This document shows positions 23,244 to 32,228 of a stretch of 48,739 nucleotides of DNA, in pieces. Source of the DNA: Gemmatimonadota bacterium (GTDB lineage: Bacteria; Gemmatimonadota; Gemmatimonadetes; Longimicrobiales; Gaopeijiaceae); the NCBI GenBank assembly GCA_030430625.1, contig JAUIKL010000009.1, forward strand, positions 1 through 48,739. Reading direction: 5' to 3'. Within the stretch, counting starts at the first letter, position 1. Each line of letters begins with the position of its first letter. The notes beneath the pieces are model-generated. The model was given only the letters and a program-made list of their open reading frames with translations, was not told the DNA's origin and made no database searches. The position numbers and the translations under genes are program-made.

Positions 23244-26159
23244 GTGGAGCCATCGCGTCGCCTGGCGATCTTCTTCGCTCTCCTGGCGCTCTTCGTCGTG
23301 ACCCCTTCGGTCGATGCACAGATCGGCTCGACCGCGCGGGTGGCCGGCACAGTCGTGACCTCGCCGGGCGCCCGCCCGGTGGCCGGAACCCTCGTGACGA
23401 TTCGGTCGCTCAACAGTGGAACGACCCACGAGACCACGACTGCCGGGAACGGAAGCTTCTCCGTCCCGACGCTTCAGCCGGGTCCATACGAGATCCGGGT
23501 CGAAGCCCTGGGCTACCGTCCGCTCGTCGTGCGCGGACTCGTGCTCTTCGCCGGTGACGAGCGCAGTCTCGCCCTCACGATCACGGTCGATCCGCCACCG
23601 GTCGAGCGCATCGATACACTCACGATCTCCAGCAGCTCCGGATCCAGGAACCGAGCCGAAGGCCTCTCCCTCGGCAACATGGAGATGCGACAGCTCCCCT
23701 ACCGCTTCGACGACATCGGGGCGCTGGCCGCCATGGAGTCGTCGTTCGACGAGCGGCTCGGCGCGGAAGGCCTGCCGGGTGAACTCACGGTCCTCGTGGC
23801 GGACGGAGTCCCCGTCTATCGCGCCACGCATCCGAACGCCCGGTCGGAGTCGCTGCCGAGCCCGCTCTTCGGACGCAACCTGATCAGCGGCGTCTCCGTA
23901 CTTCCCCGGGCGACGGATGTCACCCTTCCGGGGGCGGCGGGTGGTCACGTGTCCGTTTCCACCAGGCGAAACAGCGCCGGCCTACCGAACGTGGGCGGCA
24001 GCTGGTCCGCCGACCCGCTCTGGTCGTCCAGCAAGCACGGCTTCGACACCCCGACCCTTCTCTCCTGGCAGGGCTTCGGGAACGTCTCGGCCGATGTGGC
24101 CCCTGGGTCGCGACTCTTCGTGGCCGCCGACGGCATGAGGCACGAAGCGCCGATGGCCATCCGTCTGGCCGACGCATCGGGACTCTCCGGGCTCGCGGAA
24201 GAAGACGTGCAGTCGCTCCAACAGCCGGGTGTGCAGTCCGTTCAGCGAATCGGTGGACTTGCTCGGTTCGATCGCGAGCTCTCGACCACCGACCGCTTCT
24301 TCATGCGGGCCATGCTCGGAGTCTCGGAGCGGACCTTCACGGGTGCCGGGCCGATCCAGAACGGCGACGTGCCCGAGGAAGCTGTCGACTTCTCCACGGC
24401 CTTCGGATACGTCGGGCAGGCGTCACCCAGCGTGACCCTGGACCTGCGCGGCGGCGTGTCGGGCAGCTACCGGGACTTCGCACTCGGTGGTCTGGCACCG
24501 GCCAGCCTCGGTCAACCGGCGGCGGCACTCGGTAGCGCCTCGGGCCTCACGGGATCGTCGACGCGCACCGACATCATCGTCGCGCCCGGACTGGTCCTCG
24601 ACGCCGACGCGACCGAGGTGCGCGTCGGTCTGGCGATCCGGGCAAGTCGGCACTCGATGGAGCGGGCGGACGCCGGGTTCTCGTACACGGATGAGGCGGC
24701 GCAAGCAGCTTCCGTCGGGTACGGCTACACCCAGGTCGCCCCCATGGCGGAGTTCACCACCCGTGAGTTCGGGCTGTACTCGGAGTTGCGGGGGAGTTTG
24801 TCACCGACCCTCTCCTACGTCGCGGGCGCACGATACGACCTGGAGCGCCTCGGGGAGAACCAGGTCTCACTCGGCGAAAACTGGTTGGTGGCCACCGGAC
24901 TGGTGAACAACGACTTCGCGCGTGCCTTCCATCAGTTCGGCGGTCGATTCGTTCTCAACTGGACCCCGATACCGGGGCGCCCGACGCGTATTCGTGCACA
25001 GGCCTCCGTCGACCACGGGGACATCAATCCCCGAAGTCTGTACACCGTAACCAGCGAAGCCACCAACGCATTGGAGACGACCGCCCTGGGGGGAAGTGTC
25101 GAGTGGCCCGATCCCGAACTCGACGCGTTTGCTCCCCTGGCGCACGTCTCCCTGTTCGGGCCGGACCTGCGCGCACCTCGCACCGTCGGGACGGATCTCA
25201 TCGTCCTCCAGGGTTTCGGCCAGTCGACCGTGGTCACCGTCCGCGGATCCTCGCGCCGCACCGACTTCGTGTTCCGCCGACGCAATCTCAACCTTCCAGT
25301 CGTCGCATCCGGACAGGACGCCGGCGGGCGGCCCATCTGGGGCACACTGACGCAGGACGGGGCTCTGGTGGCTGCACTCGGAGGCGATTCTCGTCGGTTC
25401 AACGGCTTCGGAGTGGCATCGGCATTGGATCCGGACGGTTGGTCCGAGTACCGGGGCGTGACGGCGTCGCTCGATCACACGAGCGCGGACGTCTCACTCT
25501 TCGGATCGTATACGTGGTCGGAAACGACCGACAACTGGTTCGGCGCCCAGTCGACCACACCCGGCGCGGACCTTCTACCGGGTATGCCGGTCGACGACGA
25601 CGATCCCGAGTGGTCCGAGGGCGTGTCCGACTTCGATGTCACACACAGAGCCTCGGTCGGTGCCTCCGTCCGAGCCGGACCCGCCAATCTCAGCGCCGTC
25701 TTCCGCTTCGAGTCGGGACTCCCCTTCACCCCGGGGTACCGGTTCGGCGTCGACGCCAACGGGGACGGATCTGCCGCCAACGACGTCGCACTCACGAGCG
25801 TCGCGGGCGCCGATGCCGCCCTGTCGGCGGCGGGCTGCACGTCTCCGACCGGCGCCTACGCGGAGCGGAACAGCTGCCGCGCCTCCTCCAGCCAGACCCT
25901 GAACGTTCGGCTGGCCTTCGACCTCTCGTCGCTCGGGGTCGATCGGGCCCAACTCACGGTCGACGTACTCAACGCGGTGGAGGCGGCTTCGGGAGTCGTC
26001 GACTCGGCGCTGCTTCTCGTCGACCCGACCGGTGCGATCACCACCGCGACCGACGGTACGGTCACCCTCCCGACCACGATCAACCCGGACTTCGGCTCGG
26101 TCATCTACCCGACGTCGATGGGCCGGATGATCCGGGTCGGGTTCCGGATCGGCGCCTAG
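23244..26159 (+). CDS. TonB-dependent receptor-like outer-membrane protein with N-terminal carboxypeptidase-like domain
   Basis: This outer-membrane protein has about 971 residues. A signal peptide (RRLAIFFALLALFVVTPSVDA) is followed by a carboxypeptidase-D regulatory-like domain (about 30-125: VAGTVVTSPGARPVAGTLVT, SFSVPTLQPGPYEIRVEALG). A plug-like region (about 145-260, with LPGELTVLVADGVPVYR and VSVLPRATDVTLPGAAGGHV) and a long barrel with Trp/Tyr/Phe alternation follow. No clear TonB box is visible. The C-terminus ends MIRVGFRIGA rather than in Phe. The GTG at 23244 is chosen because it directly precedes the signal peptide; another in-frame GTG at 23109 would add an unlikely 45-residue leader. 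Substrate unknown. The gene converges with ygfZ. Confidence 0.82.
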   Translation: MEPSRRLAIFFALLALFVVTPSVDAQIGSTARVAGTVVTSPGARPVAGTLVTIRSLNSGTTHETTTAGNGSFSVPTLQPGPYEIRVEALGYRPLVVRGLVLFAGDERSLALTITVDPPPVERIDTLTISSSSGSRNRAEGLSLGNMEMRQLPYRFDDIGALAAMESSFDERLGAEGLPGELTVLVADGVPVYRATHPNARSESLPSPLFGRNLISGVSVLPRATDVTLPGAAGGHVSVSTRRNSAGLPNVGGSWSADPLWSSSKHGFDTPTLLSWQGFGNVSADVAPGSRLFVAADGMRHEAPMAIRLADASGLSGLAEEDVQSLQQPGVQSVQRIGGLARFDRELSTTDRFFMRAMLGVSERTFTGAGPIQNGDVPEEAVDFSTAFGYVGQASPSVTLDLRGGVSGSYRDFALGGLAPASLGQPAAALGSASGLTGSSTRTDIIVAPGLVLDADATEVRVGLAIRASRHSMERADAGFSYTDEAAQAASVGYGYTQVAPMAEFTTREFGLYSELRGSLSPTLSYVAGARYDLERLGENQVSLGENWLVATGLVNNDFARAFHQFGGRFVLNWTPIPGRPTRIRAQASVDHGDINPRSLYTVTSEATNALETTALGGSVEWPDPELDAFAPLAHVSLFGPDLRAPRTVGTDLIVLQGFGQSTVVTVRGSSRRTDFVFRRRNLNLPVVASGQDAGGRPIWGTLTQDGALVAALGGDSRRFNGFGVASALDPDGWSEYRGVTASLDHTSADVSLFGSYTWSETTDNWFGAQSTTPGADLLPGMPVDDDDPEWSEGVSDFDVTHRASVGASVRAGPANLSAVFRFESGLPFTPGYRFGVDANGDGSAANDVALTSVAGADAALSAAGCTSPTGAYAERNSCRASSSQTLNVRLAFDLSSLGVDRAQLTVDVLNAVEAASGVVDSALLLVDPTGAITTATDGTVTLPTTINPDFGSVIYPTSMGRMIRVGFRIGA

Positions 26160-26170
26160 CGCTCGAAGAG

Positions 26171-27283
26171 CTACGGCTCCGGCTGGATCTCGACCTCGTC
26201 CAGCCGGAGCCGACTTCCGAGCACGTCGAAGTCGGTAACGCCACGGCGGACGTAGGCGAGCGCAACCGTCCCGCCAAAGCGCGGTGACTGGACCGAGGAT
26301 CGGATTTCCCCCACGGGCTTGTCCGTGCCCTCGACGCTGGTCAACGGCGTGCCCGGGCTTGGCGCCGGAACGTCGCCGAGGCGGAGCAGGCGAAGATGAC
26401 GGTTCACGTGGCCGCGATCCCGAATCCTGACAATCACCTCCTGGCCCGTGTAGCACCCTTTGGTGTGGTCGATCGCCCGGTCGACGATCCCCGCCTCGGG
26501 GGGCATTGTCCCGTCATCCATATCGGTGCCGAACACCGGTCGTCCCGCTTCGACCCTGAGGGTCGACCAGACGCCGAGACCCGCGGGCGTCGCTCCACCC
26601 TCGACGGCCGTTTCCCAAAAAGCCTCCACCGACTCCGCCGGACCGTACACCGACCAGGCATCCGGCCACACTTCGTCCGATCGCACGACCACCAGGCCCG
26701 CCACGGGCTCGGTCGACCACCACCTGTACTCGGGCCCTTCGGCCAGCGCCCCGGGAGTCAAACGCCGATCGAACACCGCTTGGGACAACAGCTCGGCTGC
26801 CTTCGGCCCGACAACCGAGACACATGCGGTCGACACGGACTCGTCTCGGATTTCGGCGAAGCGCGGAGGCACGAACTTGCGCAGGTGCTCGATCAGCCCG
26901 GCGGCCCCGGCCACCGGCACGTCCAGCAGGTAGGACTCCGCATCGCCGGCTCCGATCCGCAGCGCCACGAGGTCCGTGATCATCTTCCCCTTCGGCGTCA
27001 GAACCGCGTGGTACGACCCCTCCCCGACCCAGGAGTGGCCTGCCTCGAGCCGAGGCTCGGCCGGGAGCCGTCCCGTGAGGATCCCGTTGAGCATCTGACC
27101 GGGGGCACGACCGAGGACGTGAAGACGAGTGCGGTGACTCCGGTCGAAGACCGCCACCGACTCGACCGCGGACTCGTACTCGCGGGTCGGGTGGCCGAAG
27201 TGCCGAACGAGAGAGCGCCCGTGGTATTCGGAGACCACGCCCCCCTCCCCCTTCAGTCGATCCAACAGCGGGCTGGCGTGCAT
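26171..27283 (-). CDS. ygfZ: YgfZ/GcvT-like folate-binding protein
   Basis: This 370-residue cytosolic protein belongs to the YgfZ (COG0354) branch of the aminomethyltransferase fold. The defining motif, K-G-C-Y-x-G-Q-E, is present as TKGCYTGQEVIVRIRDRGHV (about 280-298), with its conserved Cys. Other family segments include DLVALRIG, VSVVGPKAAELLSQ and GRPVFGTDMDDGTMPPEAG. YgfZ binds tetrahydrofolate and helps build or repair Fe-S clusters in enzymes such as MiaB; in this window the Fe-S client could include ETF-quinone oxidoreductase. It starts three bases after the SirB1-type gene, with which it forms an operon. The ATG at 27283 is the only sensible start (MHASPLLDRLKGEGG). Confidence 0.9.
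   Translation of the reverse strand: MHASPLLDRLKGEGGVVSEYHGRSLVRHFGHPTREYESAVESVAVFDRSHRTRLHVLGRAPGQMLNGILTGRLPAEPRLEAGHSWVGEGSYHAVLTPKGKMITDLVALRIGAGDAESYLLDVPVAGAAGLIEHLRKFVPPRFAEIRDESVSTACVSVVGPKAAELLSQAVFDRRLTPGALAEGPEYRWWSTEPVAGLVVVRSDEVWPDAWSVYGPAESVEAFWETAVEGGATPAGLGVWSTLRVEAGRPVFGTDMDDGTMPPEAGIVDRAIDHTKGCYTGQEVIVRIRDRGHVNRHLRLLRLGDVPAPSPGTPLTSVEGTDKPVGEIRSSVQSPRFGGTVALAYVRRGVTDFDVLGSRLRLDEVEIQPEP
26174..26212. terminator. Strong 13-bp hairpin inside the 3' end of ygfZ, between convergent genes
   Basis: CGGCTCCGGCTGG (26174-26186) and CCAGCCGGAGCCG (26200-26212) are perfectly complementary, with a 13-base loop. The stem begins at the base next to the ygfZ stop codon and lies 15 bases beyond the end of the TonB-receptor-like gene. 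It encodes the last residues of YgfZ and would stop transcripts coming from either side. There is no T run. Confidence 0.65.
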
Positions 27284-27286
27284 CGG

Positions 27287-28135
27287 TCAGCTCCCGGACT
27301 CGTCGGCATCGTCCCACCGCCCGGCTCTCAACTCCCGGACGATCTCGATGACCTCGCCCTTGTCGTCCGCCGAAGGTGAGACCCTGAGGTAGGCCTCCAG
27401 TTGGTCGGCCGCCTCGGTCAGCCGCCCCAGGCGTGCCAGAAGCATGCCCCGGGTCCGACTGACGAGCGGAGCGGTCGGGATGATCATGAGGATTCGCTCC
27501 ACGGCGGCCAGCGCCCGTCGGTCGTCACTGACCCGGGTGTAGATGCCTTTGAGGCCGGTGAGCAGGCGCACGAGGATGTCCCGCTTCGATGAGGTCTTCA
27601 AGAAGCCCTCGCGCATGGCCACGACACCTCCGTAGCCCTGGTCCAGAAGCTCCTGCGCCTGATCCTCGAAACGGATCGTACCACCGTCGTACGGATCGAT
27701 CAGGAGGCGAATGGCCGACCCCCGGTACCTCACGACGAAACGGCCCGGGAAGTTCACGCCCTCGAGGGGGAGTCCGAGTCGCCATCCGACCTCCAGGAGG
27801 ACGATGCCGAGCGTGATCGGCGCACCGACGCTTCGGTCGAGCACGTCGTTCAGGAACGAATTCCTGGGATCGTGCTGGGCGGCTCTGTTCCCTCCGAATC
27901 CTCGTCGTCCGTAGAGGGTGGCGATGACTTCCTGAAGCACCACGAGCGGAGCCGATTCGTTGGCAAGGCGGTCGCGAACCTCTTCCGCCACCTGATCGAG
28001 TCGGGCCAGATACAGGTCCACGGAGAGCTGTGGGTACTCCTCCTTCGCAATGAGGAGCGACGCACGCGCCAGATCCATCTCCGCCTCCGAGGAGGACAGC
28101 TCCTCGGCCAGCAGATGTCTCGGCGTTCGCTCCAT
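27287..28135 (-). CDS. SirB1-type transglutaminase-fold protein with TPR-like tail
   Basis: This protein of about 282 residues matches the SirB1/YchA family (COG2912). The N-terminal half is a transglutaminase-like fold with the recognisable NSFLNDVLDRSVGAPITLGI and FPGRFVVRY, then IDPYDGG. The C-terminal half has TPR-like helices (GLKGIYTRVSDDRRALAAVE, LLARLGRLTEAADQLEAYLR). The family's Cys-His-Asp catalytic set is not complete here: position NSFLNDV has no Cys, so it may be non-enzymatic, as is common in the family. The role is unknown. The start is the ATG at 28135, or a GTG nine bases upstream. It is divergent from selD and cotranscribed with ygfZ. Confidence 0.85.
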   Translation of the reverse strand: MERTPRHLLAEELSSSEAEMDLARASLLIAKEEYPQLSVDLYLARLDQVAEEVRDRLANESAPLVVLQEVIATLYGRRGFGGNRAAQHDPRNSFLNDVLDRSVGAPITLGIVLLEVGWRLGLPLEGVNFPGRFVVRYRGSAIRLLIDPYDGGTIRFEDQAQELLDQGYGGVVAMREGFLKTSSKRDILVRLLTGLKGIYTRVSDDRRALAAVERILMIIPTAPLVSRTRGMLLARLGRLTEAADQLEAYLRVSPSADDKGEVIEIVRELRAGRWDDADESGS

Positions 28136-28311
28136 CGGGCTCACGATCTGAATCCTGTCTCGTCGGGTTTTCGGGTGTCGGGGGCTTCACTACCCTCGGA
28201 GCGTCCCGGGTTTCCGCTTTTCCCTCGCCGCGGGGTGAGCGACCTTCCGGGATGCCCGCCGCCCGTACGCAGAACGGGCCCGTCCGTTCACGCTCACACC
28301 GAGGAGGTAGC

Positions 28312-29373
28312 ATGGCCAACGAGCCCAGGGACCGCAGGCCGGAGATCCGGCTTTCCCAGCTCAGCCACGGCGCCGGGTGAGCATGTAAACTCGGCATGTC
28401 CGAGCTGGCGCAGGTCCTGCGTCACATCACACCCGTGGACGACCCCGACGCGCTCGTAGGCCAGATGACGGGCGACGATGCGGCGGTGTACCGACTATCC
28501 GACGACCGAGCCCTGGTCGTGACGGCCGACTTCTTCACGCCCATCGTCGACGACCCTTACGACTTCGGGCGAATCGCCGCCACGAACGCCCTGTCGGACA
28601 TCTACGCCATGGGTGCCACCCCGATGTTCGCGTTGAACCTCGTCGGCTTCCCGAGAAAGCTCCTTGGAGAAGGGATCCTCGACGAAGTCCTGCGTGGTGG
28701 AAGCGACGTCTGCGCCAGCGTCGGTATCCCGACACTGGGCGGCCACTCGATCGATGACGCCGAGCCGAAGTACGGCCTCGTTGCCATCGGCCAGGTCGAT
28801 CCGCGCTCGATGGTCACCAACGCCGCAGCCCGACCCGGCGACCGACTCGTCCTCACCAAGGCACTCGGGTCGGGCGTCGTAGCCACGGCGGTCAAAGCCG
28901 GAGTCGCACCCGACGACGTCTTGAGTGTGGCGGTCGAGTCGATGGCGACGCTGAACGCGGGCGCGGCACGGGTGATGGCCGACTTCGGCGTTCGCTGCGC
29001 TACGGACGTGACCGGCTTCGGACTCCTCGGACATCTGCGGAGTCTGTTGAGGGCTTCCGAGCAGGCCGCCCGCGTCGACGCGTCGACCGTTCCACTTCTC
29101 CCGGGTGCACGCGCACTTCTCGAGGCGGGGTACGTGCCCGGCGGCACTCGACGGAATCTGGAGGACCTCGGTCCCGACGTGGACTTCGACCCATCCGTCG
29201 ACGAATCGACCCGGATTCTCCTTGCCGACGCTCAGACCTCCGGCGGACTACTCATGTGCGTCCCGGAGGACGCGACGGCAGAACTGCTGGCGACCCTCGA
29301 AGGCGAAAGCCCCGTGGCGGCCGTCGTCGGCGAGGTCGTCGACGGCCGCCCGGGGTCGATCGAGGTGGTGTAG
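28312..29373 (+). CDS. selD: Selenophosphate synthetase SelD, itself a selenoprotein (UGA at codon 23)
   Basis: The enzyme makes selenophosphate from selenide and ATP, the selenium donor for Sec-tRNA. The ATG at 28312 follows an excellent ribosome site (GAGGAGG, four to five bases away). The frame then gives MANEPRDRRPEIRLSQLSHG, AG, TGA, ACKLGMSELAQ. SelD proteins have LTQxSHGAGCGCK here, where the first Cys (or Sec) is the catalytic residue, so the TGA at 28378-28380 is Sec 23, followed by Cys 25 and the conserved catalytic Lys 26. The rest is typical: GDDAAVYRL, TADFFTPIVDDPYDFGRIAA, GGHSIDDAEPKYGL, DVTGFGLLGHL, LLADAQTSGGLLM. A start at the ATG after the TGA (28396) would remove the active site. 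Full length is 353 residues. Confidence 0.92.
28378..28421 (+). promoter_or_regulatory. UGA selenocysteine codon and candidate SECIS hairpins in selD
   Basis: Two small stems follow the TGA (28378-28380). The near one is CTCGG/CCGAG (28390-28394 with 28400-28404), with loop CATGT starting 14 bases after the TGA. The far one is CGCAG/CTGCG (28409-28413 with 28417-28421), with loop GTC starting 33 bases after. The far loop begins with G, as bacterial SECIS loops usually do, and is still inside the accepted distance. Which one is used, or whether they act together, cannot be told by eye. Confidence 0.5.
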
Positions 29374-29388
29374 GCCTCGGGCTCAGTC

Positions 29389-31941
29389 CTACTTCCCGCC
29401 CTTCTTCGCCTTCTTCTCCGACGCCTTCTTCTCCGACGTCTTTTTCTCGGAGGCCTTCTTCGCGGACGACTTCTTGGCCGCCTTCTTCCTGGCCGGCGCC
29501 TTGTCGGTCGCCTTCTTCGACGAGGCCTTCTTGGCCTTGGCCTTCGAAGGACTACCGTCGGCGAGCGCCACCTCGATGACGTCGTCGAGCGTGGTCGCGA
29601 AGTGGAAGGCGATGGAGTTCCGGACGTCCTCCGGGATGTCCTCGATGTCGGCCTCGTTGTCGATCGGCAGGATGATCTCCTGGATCCCTGCTCGAACGGC
29701 ACCGAGCACCTTCTCCTTGACCCCACCGATCGGAAGCACACGTCCCGTGAGCGTGAGCTCACCGGTCATCGAGACGTCCCTGCGGACTTTCCGGCCGGAC
29801 ACCGCAGAGACCAGCGCCGTCGCCATCGTGATCCCCGCGGACGGCCCATCCTTCGGAATCGCGCCCGCAGGCACGTGGATGTGGACCTCGACCTTTCGGA
29901 GGGCGTCCTCTGGAATCCCGAGCCGGTCGGCGTTGGCCTTGGCGAACGACAGCGCGGCCCGACCCGACTCCTTCATCACGTCACCGAGCTGACCGGTCAG
30001 GACGAAGCCGCCTTCCCCGGGCATGACGGAAGCCTCGACGAACATGATGTCGCCGCCCATCGGGGTGTAGAACATCCCCGTCGCGACCCCGCTCATGTCC
30101 AGCTCCGACATCCGCTCCGGATGGACTCTCGGGCGCCCGAGTACTTCGCGGATGTCGTCCGGCGTCGCATCGATCTTCTCGAGCTTTCCGCCCGCTATTC
30201 GGCGCGCCACCTTGCGCGCGAACTTCCCGACCTCCCGCTCGAGCTGCCGAACCCCCGCTTCGCGCGTGTAGTTCTGGATGATCGTGAGGATCGCGTCGTC
30301 CGTCAGCTTCAATTCGTCGTCCGTGAGGCTGTTCTCCGACCGCTGACGGCGAACGAGGTACCGCTTCACGATCTCGAGCTTCTCGGCCTCCGTGTAGCCG
30401 GCGAAGTCGACGCGCTCCATCCGGTCCAGGAGGGGTCCCGGAATCCGGTCGAGGTAGTTCGCCGTGGCCACGAAAAGGACCTCGGAGAGGTCGAACGGAA
30501 TCCCGAGGTAGTGATCGACGAAGGTCGAGTTCTGCGCCGGGTCGAGGACCTCGAGGAGCGCCGAACTCGGATCTCCCTGGAAGGACTGCCCGAGCTTGTC
30601 GACCTCGTCGAGGAGGAAGACCGGGTTCTTACTCTTGGCCTGTCGCATCCCCTGAATGATTCGTCCTGGCATCGCTCCCACGTAGGTGCGGCGGTGGCCA
30701 CGGATGTCGGCTTCGTCGCGGGCCCCTCCGAGCGAGATGCGCACGTACTCTCGACCCAGCGACCGAGCGATCGACTTGGCGATCGATGTCTTTCCCACAC
30801 CCGGAGGGCCGACGAACAGCAGGATCGGCCCGCGTCCGGCTCCCAGATCCGGAGCCTCGCTGGCGCCCCCCGCCTTCTCCTTCTTGTCGCCGGCCCCGGC
30901 TTCGGCCGCACGTTCGAGGGCGAGTTTCCGTACCGCGAGGAATTCGAGGACCCGGTCCTTCACGTCTTCGAGGCCGTAGTGATCGCTGTCGAGGATCTCC
31001 TCCGCGAGTGACAGGTCGATCTTCTCCTCGCTGCGCTCGTTCCAGGGCAGCTCGGTGATCCACTCCAGGAAGGTGCGGATGACCTGGTACTCGGCCGACT
31101 GCGGGCTCGTGCGTTCGAGGCGCCGCAACTCACGGTCGACCTCGTTGCGCTGCTCTTCGGAGAGCTCCAACTCCTCGAGGCGGTTGCGCATCTCCTCGAC
31201 GTCGTCGCGCTCCTCCTCTTCGCCCAGCTCCTTCTGGATCGCCTTGAGCTGCTCCCGCAGCAGCATCTCGCGCTGCCGTTCTCCGAGCTCGGACTGGACC
31301 TTGGCCTGGATGTCCTCCTGGGCGTCGATTCGAGCCAATTCTCGCTCGACCGCGAGCAGGCAGGCTCTCATCCGCTCCTCGTCGTCGAGGAGCTCGAGGA
31401 GTCCCTGCTTGTCGGGCGTCTCCAACTCGAGGTAGAAGGCCACCAGATCCGCGAACGGTCCGGGCTCGTCCACACCCTGGATCAGCTGGTTGAGGGCCTC
31501 GGCCGGAACACCGCGCCGCGTTCCCAGCTCTGCGGCCCGGTCCCGCAACTCGGTGTCCAGCGCCTGGAATGCCGGGTCTTCTTCGTTTCGAGGCGGCAGG
31601 GTCTCCATCTCGAGCAGCAGTGCGTTGAGCATCGCTTGCCCGTCCTGTTCGTAAACGAGGGCCTGCGCACGACCTTCGCCCTGAACCAGGAGTTGTACGC
31701 CACCGCGAACCCGGTGCGTCTGGATAATTCGAACGACGGTCCCGACCGTGTACAGGTACTCGGGGGCGGGGTCGTCCACGTTCTCTCGCTGGGCGACGGC
31801 AAAGAGCCGACGGTCACCGTCCAGAGCCTCCTGGACGGCTTCGACCGTGCCCGGTCGTCCTGCGGAAATCGGCACCGCCACACCCGGGTACACCACGGTG
31901 TCTCGGAGGGGCAGGACGGGCAGGGTGAAACGCTCGGCCAT
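29389..31941 (-). CDS. lon: ATP-dependent Lon protease with lysine-rich C-terminal tail
   Basis: This AAA+ serine protease has about 850 residues. The N-domain (about 5-200) begins LPVLPLRDTVVYPGVAVPIS and is followed by a long coiled-coil region. The ATPase part has Walker A GPPGVGKTS (about 375) and Walker B VFLLDEVDKL. The protease part has the catalytic Ser in KDGPSAG (about 701) and Lys in GGVKEK (about 744). It degrades damaged and regulatory proteins in the cytosol. Unusual: after the protease domain a tail of about 55 residues is almost only Lys, Ala and Ser (KKASEKK-type repeats). The start is uncertain: the ATG at 31941 fits homologs, but an in-frame ATG at 32073 follows AAGGAAGG and would add 44 residues. 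No CIRCE heat-shock operator is visible upstream. Confidence 0.93.
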   Translation of the reverse strand: MAERFTLPVLPLRDTVVYPGVAVPISAGRPGTVEAVQEALDGDRRLFAVAQRENVDDPAPEYLYTVGTVVRIIQTHRVRGGVQLLVQGEGRAQALVYEQDGQAMLNALLLEMETLPPRNEEDPAFQALDTELRDRAAELGTRRGVPAEALNQLIQGVDEPGPFADLVAFYLELETPDKQGLLELLDDEERMRACLLAVERELARIDAQEDIQAKVQSELGERQREMLLREQLKAIQKELGEEEERDDVEEMRNRLEELELSEEQRNEVDRELRRLERTSPQSAEYQVIRTFLEWITELPWNERSEEKIDLSLAEEILDSDHYGLEDVKDRVLEFLAVRKLALERAAEAGAGDKKEKAGGASEAPDLGAGRGPILLFVGPPGVGKTSIAKSIARSLGREYVRISLGGARDEADIRGHRRTYVGAMPGRIIQGMRQAKSKNPVFLLDEVDKLGQSFQGDPSSALLEVLDPAQNSTFVDHYLGIPFDLSEVLFVATANYLDRIPGPLLDRMERVDFAGYTEAEKLEIVKRYLVRRQRSENSLTDDELKLTDDAILTIIQNYTREAGVRQLEREVGKFARKVARRIAGGKLEKIDATPDDIREVLGRPRVHPERMSELDMSGVATGMFYTPMGGDIMFVEASVMPGEGGFVLTGQLGDVMKESGRAALSFAKANADRLGIPEDALRKVEVHIHVPAGAIPKDGPSAGITMATALVSAVSGRKVRRDVSMTGELTLTGRVLPIGGVKEKVLGAVRAGIQEIILPIDNEADIEDIPEDVRNSIAFHFATTLDDVIEVALADGSPSKAKAKKASSKKATDKAPARKKAAKKSSAKKASEKKTSEKKASEKKAKKGGK

Positions 31942-32099
31942 GTCTTCTAGAAGTTCCTTTTCCTCACCGTCTTTCCGGTCAGGATTCAGCGCATCGTCGG
32001 ACAGAATGGGTCTCCGGCGTTCGTGGGTCGTCGATCTCGTGGGGGGCGTTCGCGCCGGGAGTGGCCCTCCCATGCACCTTCCTTGCCACGAATAGGGCC

Positions 32100-32119
32100 G
32101 CGATTCGTGCCTGAATCGC
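32100..32119. promoter_or_regulatory. Perfect 7-bp inverted repeat between lon and the divergent operon
   Basis: GCGATTC and GAATCGC are separated by six bases (GTGCCT), forming a dyad typical of a dimeric repressor site. It lies in the 287-base region that must hold promoters for lon (minus strand) and for the MBL/GGT/NUDIX operon (plus strand). No known operator consensus was recognised. Confidence 0.4.
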
Positions 32120-32228
32120 AGGTCTTCCTGCCATCATGACGGCAAGTGCACCGGCCCATCGCGCCACTTTTTCACCCCCCCAGGGGCCGTTAGGTTGGCA
32201 CCTCCTCACTCCTCGCGCCACCGGTCGA

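Noticed and set aside
28145-28311. tRNA-Sec (selC) between the SirB1-type gene and selD
   Set aside because: No tRNA-like fold, CCA end or T-loop GTTCRANYC is visible in this 167-base gap; only a short ACGGGCCCGT palindrome was seen.
28396-29373. SelD starting at the internal ATG after the TGA
   Set aside because: It lacks the catalytic loop and has no ribosome site; the upstream ATG has a strong one and restores the full SelD motif.
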